NCBI GenBank assembly: GCA_937958045.1 | Contig: CALFXL010000047.1 | Span: 1-61,464 of the forward strand | Reading direction: 5' to 3' | DNA: 61,464 bases | Source of the DNA: an uncultured Opitutaceae bacterium | GTDB lineage: Bacteria; Verrucomicrobiota; Verrucomicrobiia; Opitutales; Opitutaceae | In this document: positions 51,743 through 61,464 of the stretch, piece after piece | Layout: each line of letters opens with the position of its first letter | Position numbering within the stretch: position 1 is the first letter of the stretch | Program-made: the position numbers and the translations under genes | Notes under the pieces: model-generated | Database searches by the model: none | What the model saw: only the letters and a program-made list of their open reading frames with translations | What the model was told of the DNA's origin: nothing

Positions 51743-54700
51743 ATGATTTCGAAAAGTTTCACGGACCTCTTTGTCCGCAAGCCCGTCATCGCCCTGGTGG
51801 TCAACCTGGCCATCCTGATCGTGGGCATTGTCGCCTATTTCCAGCTCAACACCCGCCAGTATCCGCGCAGCGACAGCGCGGTGGTGAAGGTGAGCACGAT
51901 CTATTTCGGCGCGAGCGCCGAGACCGTTCGCGGCTACATCACCACGCAGCTTGAGCGTGTCATCGCGAGTGCCGACGGCATCGACTACATCGAGTCGACC
52001 AGCGCCGCCGGCATGAGCACGATCAATGTGTATTTGCGGCTCAACTACGACACCAACGCCGCCCTCGCGCAGATCAGCGCGAAGATCGACCAGGTGCGCA
52101 ACGAGCTGCCGCCCGAAGCGGAGTCGCCGACCATCAGCGTGGAGACGAGCGACAACCAGTTCGCCGCGATGTATCTGAGCTTCTTCTCGGATACGATGGA
52201 TCAAAACCAGATCACCGACTACCTGAACCGCATGGTGCAACCGCGGTTGTCGTCGGTGAAAGGCGTGCAACGCGCCGATGTGCTCGGCGGCCGCGTTTTC
52301 GCCATGCGCGTATGGTTGAAGCCTGACGAACTCGCCGCGCGCGGTCTCAGCCCGGCGGAAGTGCGTCAAGCGCTCCAAGCCAACAACGCGCTCGCCGCGG
52401 TCGGCTCCACCAAGGGCTCGATGATGAGCATGAGCCTCATCGCCAACACCGACCTCAAGGATGTTGAGCAATTCAAACAACTCGTCGTCGCCGAGCGTAA
52501 CGATGCGATCATCCGTCTCGCCGACGTGGCCGAGGTCGTGTTGGGCGCCGAAGACTACGACGCCGAGGTGCGCTTCGGCGGCAAGACCGCGACCTTCATG
52601 GGCGTGTGGGTGTTGCCGAACGAAAGCACGATCGAAGTGATCAAGCGCGTCCGCGAAGCCTTCCCCGAAGTTCAAGCCGCGCTGCCGTCCGGTCTCGAAG
52701 CGACCATCGCTTACGACGCCACGCAGTACATCGATGACGCACTGACGGAAATTCTCCGCACGTTGGTCGAGACATTGCTCATCGTGGCGGTGGTGATCTT
52801 TGTGTTCTTGGGATCGTTCCGCTCGGTGTTCATCCCGCTCGTGGCGATGCCGCTCTCGCTGATCGGGGCGTTGATCCTGATGCTCGTGTTGGGCTTCACC
52901 ATCAACCTGCTCACGCTGCTGGCCATCGTGCTCGCGGTCGGTATCGTGGTGGACGACGCCATCGTCGTGGTGGAAAACGTCGAACGACACATCCGCGAAG
53001 GCCAGACTCCCATGGATGCCGCCATCCTCGGCGCGCGCGAACTCGTCGGTCCGGTCATTTCGATGACGATCACGCTCGCGGCTGTGTACGCGCCGATCGC
53101 TTTCCAAGGCGGTCTCACCGGTGCGCTCTTCCGCGAGTTCGCGATGACGCTCGCGGGCGCGGTTACAGTTTCCGGTTTTGTGGCCCTCACGCTTTCGCCG
53201 ATGATGAGCGCTTACCTGCTCAAAGACGCGGCGCATGAAGAACAAGGTTTGTCCGGTCTCATCAACCGCACCTTCGATCGCATCCGCAATCGCTACGAAC
53301 GCCTCATTGGTTCGATGCTCGCGCTGCGGCCCCGCGCTTTGAGCATTCCTCAATTGTTGCTCGCTTCACTCGGTCTGATTGCGGCGCTGACCATTCTGTT
53401 CTCGCTGGCAGTGATCGCGCTTTTCGATGTGGCCACGTTGGGGAACGTTTTTGGGGGAGTGCTGCTGGCCGCCGCTGGCATCGTCGTCATCGGTTTGCTG
53501 CTCTACGGAATGTTCGACCTCTTCCTGGGCCATCGCTTCGGATTTGTGCCGCAAGTCCTGGTGGGGGCCTCGCTGGTCGCGCTGCTTGCCGTGCCGTTCT
53601 ACAAAATGGCCACTCAAGAGCTCGCGCCGATGGAGGACCAAGGCGTGGTGTTCAGCATTCTGCAACCGTCGCCGACTTCGACCATCGATCAAAACGTCCT
53701 CTACGCGGAAGAAGTGCAGCGCATGTTTGCCGCGTTGCCCGAGTACGACAATTCGTTCCAAATCACCGCGCCGAGCTTCGCGTTCTCCGGCTTGCTGCTC
53801 AAACCGTGGTCCGAGCGTTCGCGTCACGCGGTGGAAATTCAGCAGGCGCTGCAAGGCCCCGCGGCGACGATCCCGGGCATGAACGTCATCGTGACGACGC
53901 CCGATCCGTTGCCCTCCGGCGGCTCGATGCCCATCGAGTTCGTGATTCGCTCCACGGCCGATCACAAAGAGATGCTGGAGTTCGCCGATCAGCTCGTGCT
54001 CTTCGCGAACACCGAGGCCAACGCCGGCGGCGGTATGCCGACCTTCTTCTTCGCGGACAGCGATCTGAAGTTCGATTTGCCGCAGGTGGAAATCGACATC
54101 GATAAGGACAAGGTCGCGTCGATGGGGCTCAACCTCAGCAGCGTCGCCGCCGATCTCGGCTCGATGCTCGGTGGCGGTTATGTGAACCGCTTCGTCAACG
54201 ACGGCCGCAGCTACCGCGTCATTCCGCAGGTCGAGCGCGTCAATCGTCTCACCGCTGAGCAGATCCTCGATTACCACGTGCGCGGTCCGCAGGGGCAGGT
54301 CATTCCGCTCTCCACGATCGCCACGCTCAAACACACGGTGAATCCGCGTTCGTTGAACCGTTTCCAACAGCTCAACTCCGTGAAGATCAGCGGCGTCGGT
54401 CCGAGCGTCGATAACGCGTTGAAGAAACTCGAAGCCAAGGCTGCGGAGATTCTGCCGGCGGGTTATTCGATCGATTACGGTGGCCAGTCGCGTCAGCTCC
54501 GCAACGAAGGCAAGGCCTTGTGGAAAGCGGGCGTCCTCGCGCTCATCCTGATCTTCCTCGTGCTCGCGGCGCAGTTTAACAGCTTCCGCGATCCGTTTAT
54601 CATCCTGTTGGGATCGGTGCCGCTCGCGCTGGTCGGTGCGATGTTGCCGGTGTTCCTCGGCAAAACGTCGCTCAACATCTACTCGCAGATCGGTCTGATC

Positions 54701-55072
54701 ACGCTGGTCGGTTTGATCGCGAAGAACGGCATCCTCATCGTCGAGTTCGCCAACAAACTCCAGGAGCAGGGCGTCGCCAAACTCGATGCGATCCGCCGCG
54801 CGTCCGCGACACGTCTGCGTCCCGTCATGATGACGTCGGCCGCGACGGTGTTCGGTCACTTGATGCTGATTTTTGTGACGGGTCCGGGCGCCGCCGCGCG
54901 TAACAGCATCGGCTGGGTGCTCGTGGTCGGCATGGCCATCGGCTCGGTCTTCACGCTCTTCGTGGTGCCCGCCGTGTACGTGCTCATCGCGCGCGATCAC
55001 TCGCGCAATCGCCCCCATCCTGCGCGCGCTGGTCTTCCGTTGGAAGAACCCGCCGTCGCTCACGCTAAATAA
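51743..55072 (+). CDS. RND multidrug efflux pump permease (HAE1-like) with extra membrane segment
   Basis: 1109 residues from ATG 51743. HAE1-type features: SFTDLFVRKPVIALVVN at the start, the proton-relay pair in VGIVVDDAIVVVENVERH (TM4), GPVISMTITLAAVYAPIAF and the second-half LITLVGLIAKNGILIVEFAN. Between TM7 and the second porter domain, where other HAE1 pumps pass from about one helix straight to the APMEDQG motif, there are about 55-70 extra residues (roughly 545-610), rich in Leu/Ala/Val. They suggest two additional membrane helices. The total is about 60 longer than usual. Substrates are unknown. Confidence 0.93.
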   Translation: MISKSFTDLFVRKPVIALVVNLAILIVGIVAYFQLNTRQYPRSDSAVVKVSTIYFGASAETVRGYITTQLERVIASADGIDYIESTSAAGMSTINVYLRLNYDTNAALAQISAKIDQVRNELPPEAESPTISVETSDNQFAAMYLSFFSDTMDQNQITDYLNRMVQPRLSSVKGVQRADVLGGRVFAMRVWLKPDELAARGLSPAEVRQALQANNALAAVGSTKGSMMSMSLIANTDLKDVEQFKQLVVAERNDAIIRLADVAEVVLGAEDYDAEVRFGGKTATFMGVWVLPNESTIEVIKRVREAFPEVQAALPSGLEATIAYDATQYIDDALTEILRTLVETLLIVAVVIFVFLGSFRSVFIPLVAMPLSLIGALILMLVLGFTINLLTLLAIVLAVGIVVDDAIVVVENVERHIREGQTPMDAAILGARELVGPVISMTITLAAVYAPIAFQGGLTGALFREFAMTLAGAVTVSGFVALTLSPMMSAYLLKDAAHEEQGLSGLINRTFDRIRNRYERLIGSMLALRPRALSIPQLLLASLGLIAALTILFSLAVIALFDVATLGNVFGGVLLAAAGIVVIGLLLYGMFDLFLGHRFGFVPQVLVGASLVALLAVPFYKMATQELAPMEDQGVVFSILQPSPTSTIDQNVLYAEEVQRMFAALPEYDNSFQITAPSFAFSGLLLKPWSERSRHAVEIQQALQGPAATIPGMNVIVTTPDPLPSGGSMPIEFVIRSTADHKEMLEFADQLVLFANTEANAGGGMPTFFFADSDLKFDLPQVEIDIDKDKVASMGLNLSSVAADLGSMLGGGYVNRFVNDGRSYRVIPQVERVNRLTAEQILDYHVRGPQGQVIPLSTIATLKHTVNPRSLNRFQQLNSVKISGVGPSVDNALKKLEAKAAEILPAGYSIDYGGQSRQLRNEGKALWKAGVLALILIFLVLAAQFNSFRDPFIILLGSVPLALVGAMLPVFLGKTSLNIYSQIGLITLVGLIAKNGILIVEFANKLQEQGVAKLDAIRRASATRLRPVMMTSAATVFGHLMLIFVTGPGAAARNSIGWVLVVGMAIGSVFTLFVVPAVYVLIARDHSRNRPHPARAGLPLEEPAVAHAK

Positions 55073-55089
55073 CACCTTCCTTTCCACGC

Positions 55090-56499
55090 ATGAACTTGTG
55101 GTCTCACCTTCTTCACCGTGGGCGCCGTGTGGCGCCCCTCGGCCTCGCGGCATTGATCGCGGTTTCGCCAGCCCTTGCCCAGCGCGACGGCGGCGCCCGC
55201 CCATCGCAGCCTCCGCCGTCATCGCCGGATGTGCCGACGCAGCTCGATCTGCAAACAGTGATCCGCTACGCGCTCGAGAATAACTTCGCGATCCGTCAGG
55301 CACGCGAACGCATCCGCGAACAGGAAGGCTTGATCGTGGAGATCAAAGCGCAGGTGCTGCCCAACGCATCGGTGAATTCGCTCTACACGTACACCGATCG
55401 CGAGTTGTCGTCCGACAGCGCTGCGCCCGACGCGGGTACGCGCGAGACGGAGTATTGGAGCATCGCGCTGCAAGTGCGTCAGGTGCTCTACGCGGGCGGC
55501 GGCGTGCGCAACGCCCTCGATGCGCAACAGCTCGCTCGCGAGGCCGCGCTTCTCGAGCTCCAGTCTGTCATCGACACCGCGCTGCTCGATGTGCGCACGC
55601 GTTATTACAACGTGCTCTTCGCGGCCGAGCAGACGAAGGTCGAAGAGGAAAACGTGCGCTTGCTCGAAGAGCAGTTGCAGACTGCGAAGAATCGTTTCGA
55701 AGCGGGATCCTCCTCGAACTTCGAAGTGCTGCGCGCCGAGGTCGCGGTCGCCAATGCGCGTCCGAATTTGATCCGCGCGCGCAACGGCTTCCGCATCGCC
55801 ATCGACGAGCTCCGCCAAGCGATGGGCTACCTCAATCACGATCCGGTCAACACGCACCGCACGCCGACCTTCCTCGGTGAGCTCGAATACACGCCGGTGA
55901 GCTACGATCTGCACGATGCGATTCAACAGGCGCGCGCCAATCGGCCGGAGTTGAAGCGACTCGCCAAGATCGAGCTCGCGCAAGAAGCGGGCGTGAATGT
56001 GGCCAAGGCCGGTTATCGTCCCGATCTCGCGATTGTCGGCGGCTACGAGTTTCGAAAGAACAACTTCTCGAACCGCTTCAAGGAATCGCTCGATGGCTGG
56101 ACCATCGGCCTGCAATCCAACTGGGCGATCTTTGACGGTCGCGCGACCGCCGGCCGTGTGGCGCAGGCGCGTTCGCGTCTGAACCAGGCGCGTCTTCTCT
56201 CGGAGGAAGCGTCGCTCGCGGTCGAAGTGGAAGTGCGCCGCGCGCATTCGTCCTTGTTGGAAGCCGCGGAACTCGCGGAAGCCGCGACCAAGGTCGTCGC
56301 GCAGGCGGAAGAGGCGTTGCGCCTCGCCGATTCGCGTTATGCGGCCGGCACCGCCACGCAGCTCGATGTGTTGGAAGCGCGCGTCGCGCTCACGGAATCG
56401 CGCAACAATCAGCTTTTCGCCAACTACAGCCACACCGTCGCGGTGGCGGCGTTGCGCAAAGCGATGGGCACCGCGGATCCGTTTATCGTACAGCCTTGA
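55090..56499 (+). CDS. TolC family outer-membrane efflux protein
   Basis: 469 residues from ATG 55090, with a signal peptide ending near SPALAQ. The two structural repeats of the OEP family can be followed: LQTVIRYALENNFAIRQARERI with LLEEQLQTAKNRFEAGSSSNFEVL, and ANRPELKRLAKIELAQEAGVNVAKAGYRPDLAIVGGY with AEEALRLADSRYAAGTATQLDVL. It forms the trimeric outer-membrane duct for the pump encoded 17 bases upstream. The tail is short and has no lipobox. Confidence 0.93.
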   Translation: MNLWSHLLHRGRRVAPLGLAALIAVSPALAQRDGGARPSQPPPSSPDVPTQLDLQTVIRYALENNFAIRQARERIREQEGLIVEIKAQVLPNASVNSLYTYTDRELSSDSAAPDAGTRETEYWSIALQVRQVLYAGGGVRNALDAQQLAREAALLELQSVIDTALLDVRTRYYNVLFAAEQTKVEEENVRLLEEQLQTAKNRFEAGSSSNFEVLRAEVAVANARPNLIRARNGFRIAIDELRQAMGYLNHDPVNTHRTPTFLGELEYTPVSYDLHDAIQQARANRPELKRLAKIELAQEAGVNVAKAGYRPDLAIVGGYEFRKNNFSNRFKESLDGWTIGLQSNWAIFDGRATAGRVAQARSRLNQARLLSEEASLAVEVEVRRAHSSLLEAAELAEAATKVVAQAEEALRLADSRYAAGTATQLDVLEARVALTESRNNQLFANYSHTVAVAALRKAMGTADPFIVQP

Positions 56500-56504
56500 T
56501 CGAT

Positions 56505-56540
56505 ATCGCTCCGTCGTCGGCACGGCGGAGCGATTTGCCA
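56505..56540 (+). terminator. Likely terminator of the RND operon
   Basis: ATCGCTCCG (56505-56513) pairs exactly with CGGAGCGAT (56526-56534) around a 12-base loop. It starts five bases after the tolC-type gene stop. Only a short T stretch (TTT with mixed bases) follows, so strength is uncertain. Confidence 0.6.
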
Positions 56541-56661
56541 GGCGGGGAACTTAGTGCCAGTTGTCCGAGTCTTCCCTAAGCTACTCCTCGTCCGTGTCCC
56601 GGGAGATATTCGCTCGCAACACTCGCCGGATTCGGACGTCTAATCACGTCCCGCTTCGATT

Positions 56662-59604
56662 ATGAAGTTACTTCGTGTTCTCCTGATTGCCGCCGGCGCG
56701 ATGGTGGCGCTTCTGGCGCTCGTCGTGATCCTCGCGTTCAACGCTTCCGTTCAGACGTGGGCCGCGAAAAAGTATCTGACCGGCGATCCGTCGCTGGGCA
56801 TCATCCAGCTGGGGCGCGTCGATGCGGGACTTCAACGCGTGGAGTTGAGCGACGTGAGAATCGAGCGCCCCGGTCTCTCGCTCACACTTCCGTCGTTGGT
56901 GTTGGAGATGCCGCTGCTCGATGCGCGGAAGGAAAAAATTCACGTGCGTCAGCTCATCGCGCGCGGTTGGACGCTGGACGTGAGCTCGGCGACAACGGCG
57001 GCTGAAAGCGCGGCAAAAACGCCCGAAAAATCCGAGCCGTTTCGTTTCGAGGGACTCTTTGAAATGCTCGAACTGCCTGTCGATCTGACGATCGATTCGG
57101 TTGATGCCGCGGGCACATTGATTTTCCCCACGCAACCGCAGCAGCCCGCTGGACGCGCCGCGATCGTGCTGACGGGCGGCGGCCTCGGTGCCGGCAAGGA
57201 AGGCCGTTTCGAGCTGAACACAGAGGTGTCTCTCCCGGACGGCATCGCGCCGGTGACGCGCCTGAAATCGTCGTCGATTTTGACCGCGCAAATGGACTCG
57301 TCGCGGACGTTTCGCCGTCTCGCGTTGAACAACGACGCCGACGCCTCCGGCCCGGGTGTACCCAATGGCGCGCGCATGCGTGCGGAGAGTGTGTTGTCGC
57401 GCGAGGGTTCGGCGGAGACCTACGAACTGCTCGTCAAAGGCATCGCCGGTGCGACGGAGAAAAAATGGATCGAGCTCAAAGCCGTGTCGGCGTCCGTGTC
57501 CGAACCCTTGACGGGCACGTGGAACATCGATCTCGAGTCGGCGGATCTCGCGCCGTTTGCGCTCGGGCTGACGCTGCCGGAGTTCATGGCCGAAGCCAGC
57601 GGGCGTTTCGAAGCCGATCGCGATTTCAAGCGCATCCAGATCGCGGGCCGCTCCGATATCTCCGGCGAACGGCTCGATGTATTTTATCCTGGACTCTCCG
57701 CGCTGGGCCGGCTGCGCACGCAGGCGGAGTTCGATCTCATGCATCGCTCGGCCGGCATCCGCATCAATCGTCTCTCGCTCGCGGTGCGCGCGCAGGAGCC
57801 GGTGCTTTCGATCGAGTCTCTGCAAGCCGTCGAAATCGTGCCGGAAAGCGGCGAGGTGAAAGTGCCCGCGCCCGAAGCCGATTTGCTGCGCATCTCGCTG
57901 CAAGGAGTGCCGCTCGCGTGGGCGCGTCCGTTCGCGCCGGACAACATCGCCTTTTCCGGCGAAGCGCTGCGCGGCGAATTGGTCGCGAAGGCCGATCAGG
58001 GCGGCGTGCGTCTGCGCACGGCGAGCCCGATCGCGCTCAATCAATTCTCATTCGCGATCGATGGCAGCGCGCTGGCGGAAGCTATCGATGTTTCCGTGGC
58101 GGGCGCCGGCGGTTACACGCCTGCGGGCTGGGAGTCGGATGTATCCGAGATTTCAATACGCCAGGCCGATGCCTCGTTGCTCAAGATCGCCGTTCGCGCC
58201 GGTCAGGCCGCGGGTGGCGATCAACCGATCAAAGCCACGGGACGTCTTCAGGCGGAGATCGGGCCCTTGTTGAAGCAGCCAGCCGCAAAGGATTTTGCCC
58301 TCCTGGATGCGGGCAGCGTGAAGCTCGACTTCAACGTCAGCACCGGCTCCGCGCTGCAGCAAGTGTCCGCTTCGTGGAGCATCGGCGGTTTGAGGACGCG
58401 GGATGATTCCGCACTGCCGACGCTGTCGGGCGATTTGCGTGCGGATTATCATGCGGACGGCCGCATCGGCGCGCATCTGCCGCTCGTGGTTGAGTGGCGC
58501 GAACGTCGTTCGGATCTCGACATCGCCGCGCATGCCAAACCGGCCGGCGAACGTTGGGAGATCGATGCGCAACTCAGCAGCAACGAACTCTACGTGGAGG
58601 ATCTGCAGACGTTCTCCGCGCTGCAGCCAGCCGCCGATCCAGTGCCCGCGTCGTCGGTTCCCGGCGACGCGCCTCAGCCCGACACGAAAGCACCGTGGGA
58701 CATGATCTCGGGCAAGGTTCAGCTCGCGCTCAAGAAAGTCGTTTACGCGAACGACCAGCCGCCGGTTGAGCTCAACAGCACCATCTCGCTTTCGCCCGAA
58801 GTGCTCTCGATCGAGTCTCTCAGCGCGTCTCTGCCCGATGGCACCAGCGCGAAGGCCGACGGAGTGGTGGAGTTTAACGCCGGTCAGCCTGAGCCCTACA
58901 ATCTCGCGATGAATCTCACCGCGGAGAATTTCGACCCGGAGCCGTTTCTCCAAAAAGCGAATCCAGGCTCGCCGCCGACCGTTTCCGGTAAATTCGATCT
59001 CACGGGCAAAGTCACCGCCGCGGTCGCCTCGCTCGATCGCTTCGCCGATGCGGTCAATCTCGAAGCCGCGCTGACGTGCCGCAGCGGTCGCTTCAACGGT
59101 TTCGCCGCGTCGGCGCTGGCCGCCAATGTCGGCAAAGGGCAGGAAAATCTCTCCAAGCTCGCGAGCGCGGTGAGTCTTATTGGCGGTGCTTTGGGAAAAG
59201 GAGACGCCGTGCGTATCGCGGAGCGCACGCGCGCCGCGTCGGACACGATCCGTCGTCTGGTCGATCTGAACTTCGATCAGCTCAATCTCGATATCGCCCA
59301 TCGCGCCGGCGAAACGGCGACGGAGATCAAAAACTTCAGTCTCATCTCGCCCGATTTCCGTCTGCTCGGCAGCGGTACGGTGGAGAATAATGCAGCGATT
59401 TCGTTTCTGAAACGCGCGCTGTCGCTCGATCTGCAGATGGCCGTGCGCGGCACGCAGGCGGATGACCTGCGCATTCTCAATCTCCTGAAGCGCGAAGCGG
59501 ATTCACTCGGCTATACCGCGCTCGCGGAAAACTTTCCCGTGCGAGGCTCGTTGAGCCGCATGGCCGCCGACACTTTGATCCAGCGCCTCGTGTCGGCGAA
59601 TTGA
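56662..59604 (+). CDS. AsmA-like envelope protein (980 aa)
   Basis: ATG 56662 begins an N-terminal membrane anchor (LLIAAGAMVALLALVVILAF). A long beta-rich region follows, with AsmA/TamB-type repeats of VELSDVRIERPGLSLTLPSL and FEADRDFKRIQIAGRSDISG. The AsmA-type C-terminal region (about 790-975) includes PPTVSGKFDLTGKVTAAVASLDRFADAVN and FSLISPDFRLLGSGTVENNAAI. Such proteins are periplasmic bridge-like lipid-handling factors that affect outer-membrane composition. The full length fits the large class; the precise substrate is unknown. It is monocistronic. Confidence 0.8.
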   Translation: MKLLRVLLIAAGAMVALLALVVILAFNASVQTWAAKKYLTGDPSLGIIQLGRVDAGLQRVELSDVRIERPGLSLTLPSLVLEMPLLDARKEKIHVRQLIARGWTLDVSSATTAAESAAKTPEKSEPFRFEGLFEMLELPVDLTIDSVDAAGTLIFPTQPQQPAGRAAIVLTGGGLGAGKEGRFELNTEVSLPDGIAPVTRLKSSSILTAQMDSSRTFRRLALNNDADASGPGVPNGARMRAESVLSREGSAETYELLVKGIAGATEKKWIELKAVSASVSEPLTGTWNIDLESADLAPFALGLTLPEFMAEASGRFEADRDFKRIQIAGRSDISGERLDVFYPGLSALGRLRTQAEFDLMHRSAGIRINRLSLAVRAQEPVLSIESLQAVEIVPESGEVKVPAPEADLLRISLQGVPLAWARPFAPDNIAFSGEALRGELVAKADQGGVRLRTASPIALNQFSFAIDGSALAEAIDVSVAGAGGYTPAGWESDVSEISIRQADASLLKIAVRAGQAAGGDQPIKATGRLQAEIGPLLKQPAAKDFALLDAGSVKLDFNVSTGSALQQVSASWSIGGLRTRDDSALPTLSGDLRADYHADGRIGAHLPLVVEWRERRSDLDIAAHAKPAGERWEIDAQLSSNELYVEDLQTFSALQPAADPVPASSVPGDAPQPDTKAPWDMISGKVQLALKKVVYANDQPPVELNSTISLSPEVLSIESLSASLPDGTSAKADGVVEFNAGQPEPYNLAMNLTAENFDPEPFLQKANPGSPPTVSGKFDLTGKVTAAVASLDRFADAVNLEAALTCRSGRFNGFAASALAANVGKGQENLSKLASAVSLIGGALGKGDAVRIAERTRAASDTIRRLVDLNFDQLNLDIAHRAGETATEIKNFSLISPDFRLLGSGTVENNAAISFLKRALSLDLQMAVRGTQADDLRILNLLKREADSLGYTALAENFPVRGSLSRMAADTLIQRLVSAN

Positions 59605-59718
59605 CCGGCGAGTTGCGCAAGTTTTGGCGCCGTCGATGGTGTAGTTATTTTATGAATACACGTGCCCCGGCGCGCCAACTGGCGGAAGCGTCGGCCGCCG
59701 GCGCTCCCTGCGGGTCGC

Positions 59719-61176
59719 TCAGCGATTGGGATTATCTTTATCGGGAGCTTCGATGAAGTTGCCGATCGAGATGTTGGTTTCCTGGACGTTTCGCGCGTTT
59801 TCGTAGCGGTTTTTCTGACCGCGGACGGTTTCGATGCTGATGCGATCGAGCGTCACGTTTTCCACCGCCAGATCCTTGTCGCCCAAGATGCGGAAAGGTG
59901 TGGAGGTGCGGCCCGCGCGGATGTTTTTCACCGTGATGTTTCGGATGGACGTGAGGCGCTCTTCGTACGCGGGGACGAGTCGGCGCCATTGATACAACAC
60001 GTCGGTCTCGATGCCGAAGACGCCCATGCGGAACTGCGCGTTCGAAGCCTCGATGTTTTCGACGATGATGTTTTCCACGAAGCCGCCGCGACGGCGGTTG
60101 GTTTTTATATAAAGAATGTTGAACGGGCTGTGGTCCTTCGGCTCGAAACGGCAGTCATGCACATAGACATTGCGGACGCCGCCCGAGAGTTCGCTGCCGA
60201 TGGCGACAAGCTGGTGGCCGTTGATCACGGTGCAGTTGCGGATGACGATGTTTTGGGAAGGTGTGGCGAGGCGCCAGCCGTCGTGATTCGTGCCCGACTT
60301 GATGGCGATGGCGTCGTCGCCCTGATCGAAGCGGCAGTTTTCGACGAGGAGATTTCGCGTGCCTTCGGGATCGATGCCGTCGTTGTTGTGACCGTGGGCC
60401 TGCACGTTGACGCCGCGCACGGCCACCGAGTCGCACAGCAGCAGATGGATCGTCCAAAACGGACTGTGGTGGATCGAGATGCCTTCGATGAGAGCGTTTT
60501 TGCAGCGGTTGAACTGGATGAGATGCGGGCGGAGATTGTTTTCGCCTTCGGCCATCTGGCGCTTGTCCACGGGCACGCCGGTGGAGCCCCAGGTGTAGAG
60601 CCGCTTCAGCGCTTCCATGTGCGCCGGCGGACGACCGGACCAGCGTTTCCACGTGTCCATGCGTGGCTCGAGGCGGCCCTCACCGGTGATGGCGATGTTT
60701 TCGCAACCAAATGCATAGATCAGCGGCGAGTAGTTAAAACATTCCCAACCTTCCCAGCTCGATTGCACCGCAGGCAGATAATCCTGCGGGTCGTCGCTGA
60801 AGGAAATCACCGCGTTTTTTTCGAGATGCAGGCGCACATGGCTGCGCAGATGAATCGCGCCGGTGAGCCACATGCCCGCGGGGACGACCACGGTGCCGCC
60901 GCCGGCCTCGTGACAGGCGGCGATGGCTGCGCGAAACGCGTCAGTGTTTTTCACCTCGCCGCCGGGTTTGGCGCCAAAGTCAGTGATCGCAAACTCGCGC
61001 CGGGGAAACCGCGGCACACGAATGACCGGCATCTCAAACGGCGCCTCCACACGAATCTCCTCATAAGTGATCTTATCGGCGGCGGGCGAAACCGTCGTGG
61101 CCGCCGCACCGTGCGCGATGCCCGCGGCAAACGAAGTTAAGGCGAGGAGAAGGAGGGGGAGGCAAGTCGGCTTCAT
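59719..61176 (-). CDS. Glycoside hydrolase family 28 (polygalacturonase)
   Basis: 485 residues from ATG 61176, with a signal peptide ending near AHGA. GH28 signatures: AITDFGAKPGG at the start; HNNDGIDPEGTRN and CRFDQGDDAIAIKSG with the catalytic Asp residues; NGHQLVAIGSE with the conserved His-containing region; and LYIKTNRRRGGFVENI with the Lys of the usual RIK-type motif. The right-handed beta-helix follows from VENIIVENIEASNA. It hydrolyses galacturonan, complementing the giant lyase earlier in the window. Export is expected. Confidence 0.93.
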   Translation of the reverse strand: MKPTCLPLLLLALTSFAAGIAHGAAATTVSPAADKITYEEIRVEAPFEMPVIRVPRFPRREFAITDFGAKPGGEVKNTDAFRAAIAACHEAGGGTVVVPAGMWLTGAIHLRSHVRLHLEKNAVISFSDDPQDYLPAVQSSWEGWECFNYSPLIYAFGCENIAITGEGRLEPRMDTWKRWSGRPPAHMEALKRLYTWGSTGVPVDKRQMAEGENNLRPHLIQFNRCKNALIEGISIHHSPFWTIHLLLCDSVAVRGVNVQAHGHNNDGIDPEGTRNLLVENCRFDQGDDAIAIKSGTNHDGWRLATPSQNIVIRNCTVINGHQLVAIGSELSGGVRNVYVHDCRFEPKDHSPFNILYIKTNRRRGGFVENIIVENIEASNAQFRMGVFGIETDVLYQWRRLVPAYEERLTSIRNITVKNIRAGRTSTPFRILGDKDLAVENVTLDRISIETVRGQKNRYENARNVQETNISIGNFIEAPDKDNPNR

Positions 61177-61464
61177 GAACCAGGAAAGGACGCAGGATGC
61201 GGAGGTTGATTGCACCGCGACGACCGGAAGCGCGCCCCGATCGAGGCGCGGCCCGCGGATAACGCGGCGCTGCAAAAGCGTCGTCATACCGCTCTCGATC
61301 AAAGCATCAAAACCTCAGGGGGCGGCTGTCGACTGACAGTAATAATCGCGCCGTTTTGGGCCGGAAGATAGAAGGGCGAAATTATATAATTAAGGTTCGA
61401 TAGATCGTTTGGAGAAATCCGAGGATCGCGCGCCGATACTCGTTCCGAATTTTCCAGGAAAACC
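61177..61464. promoter_or_regulatory. Upstream region of the GH28 gene with two palindromes
   Basis: No gene is seen here up to the window end. The 61380-61391 sequence AATTATATAATT is a perfect 12-base palindrome and supplies a TATAAT-like -10 on the minus strand. CTGTC-gact-GACAG (61326-61339) is a second palindrome just downstream of that -10 in the reading direction, a position suitable for an operator. Assignment is tentative. Confidence 0.45.

Overview
The window is a GC-rich bacterial chromosome segment. The gene mix points to Verrucomicrobiota, most likely near Opitutaceae: multi-domain secreted pectinases with a Gly-rich C-terminal tail, an exosortase, an ECF41 sigma factor, a DUF3516 helicase, and a large patatin with membrane insert. 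This taxonomic placement is inference from gene content; there is no rRNA in the window. I see no tRNA, rRNA, CRISPR array, insertion sequence or prophage.

Layout. 1-10.6 kb: the 5' part of a monomeric isocitrate dehydrogenase gene, a DUF1579 protein, an AhpD-like/ECF41 pair with a recognisable ECF41 promoter, an esterase, an unrecognised 857-residue secreted protein and a Ski2-like helicase. 10.8-20 kb: a DUF2959 lipoprotein, a 2016-residue secreted protein with two pectate-lyase-like beta-helix regions, and xylulokinase. 19.5-26.5 kb: a three-gene SDR group, 4-alpha-glucanotransferase, a glutaredoxin, a tandem PRC-barrel protein, a CheY-like receiver, an exosortase and a small unknown. 26.5-32.3 kb (minus strand): purA, a frameshifted AAC(3)-I-like acetyltransferase, and a patatin-membrane-GNAT fusion.

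32.7-38.5 kb: a BON-domain stress-type protein, DUF1328, the pgsA-pgpA phosphatidylglycerol pair, then a tightly packed rightward run coaD-ogt-cdd-secG-lolA-like-yqeY. 38.5-42.3 kb: an overlapping ogt/Ada-AlkA alkylation-repair pair, an EI24-type membrane protein and a response regulator with a degenerate output domain. 42.4-48 kb: ffh, purH, an M48 lipoprotein protease and an M20 dipeptidase. 48-56.5 kb: cysI, then a MarR regulator with two adjacent palindromes upstream, heading an RND efflux operon (adaptor, pump with an unusual membrane insert, TolC). 56.6-61.5 kb: an AsmA-like protein and a GH28 polygalacturonase.

Functional themes are pectin/plant polysaccharide use (two PL1-like domains, GH28, a BD-FAE-like esterase, xylulokinase), alkylation repair (two Ogt, one Ada-AlkA), purine synthesis (purA, purH), and envelope biogenesis (pgsA, pgpA, secG, ffh, LolA-like, AsmA-like, M48). 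No single cluster is clearly a new defence or biosynthetic system. The most unusual items are the patatin-GNAT fusion, the RND pump insert, the response regulator with a decayed AAA+-like domain, the 857-residue secreted orphan, and the ECF41 sigma factor with its predicted target promoter intact.
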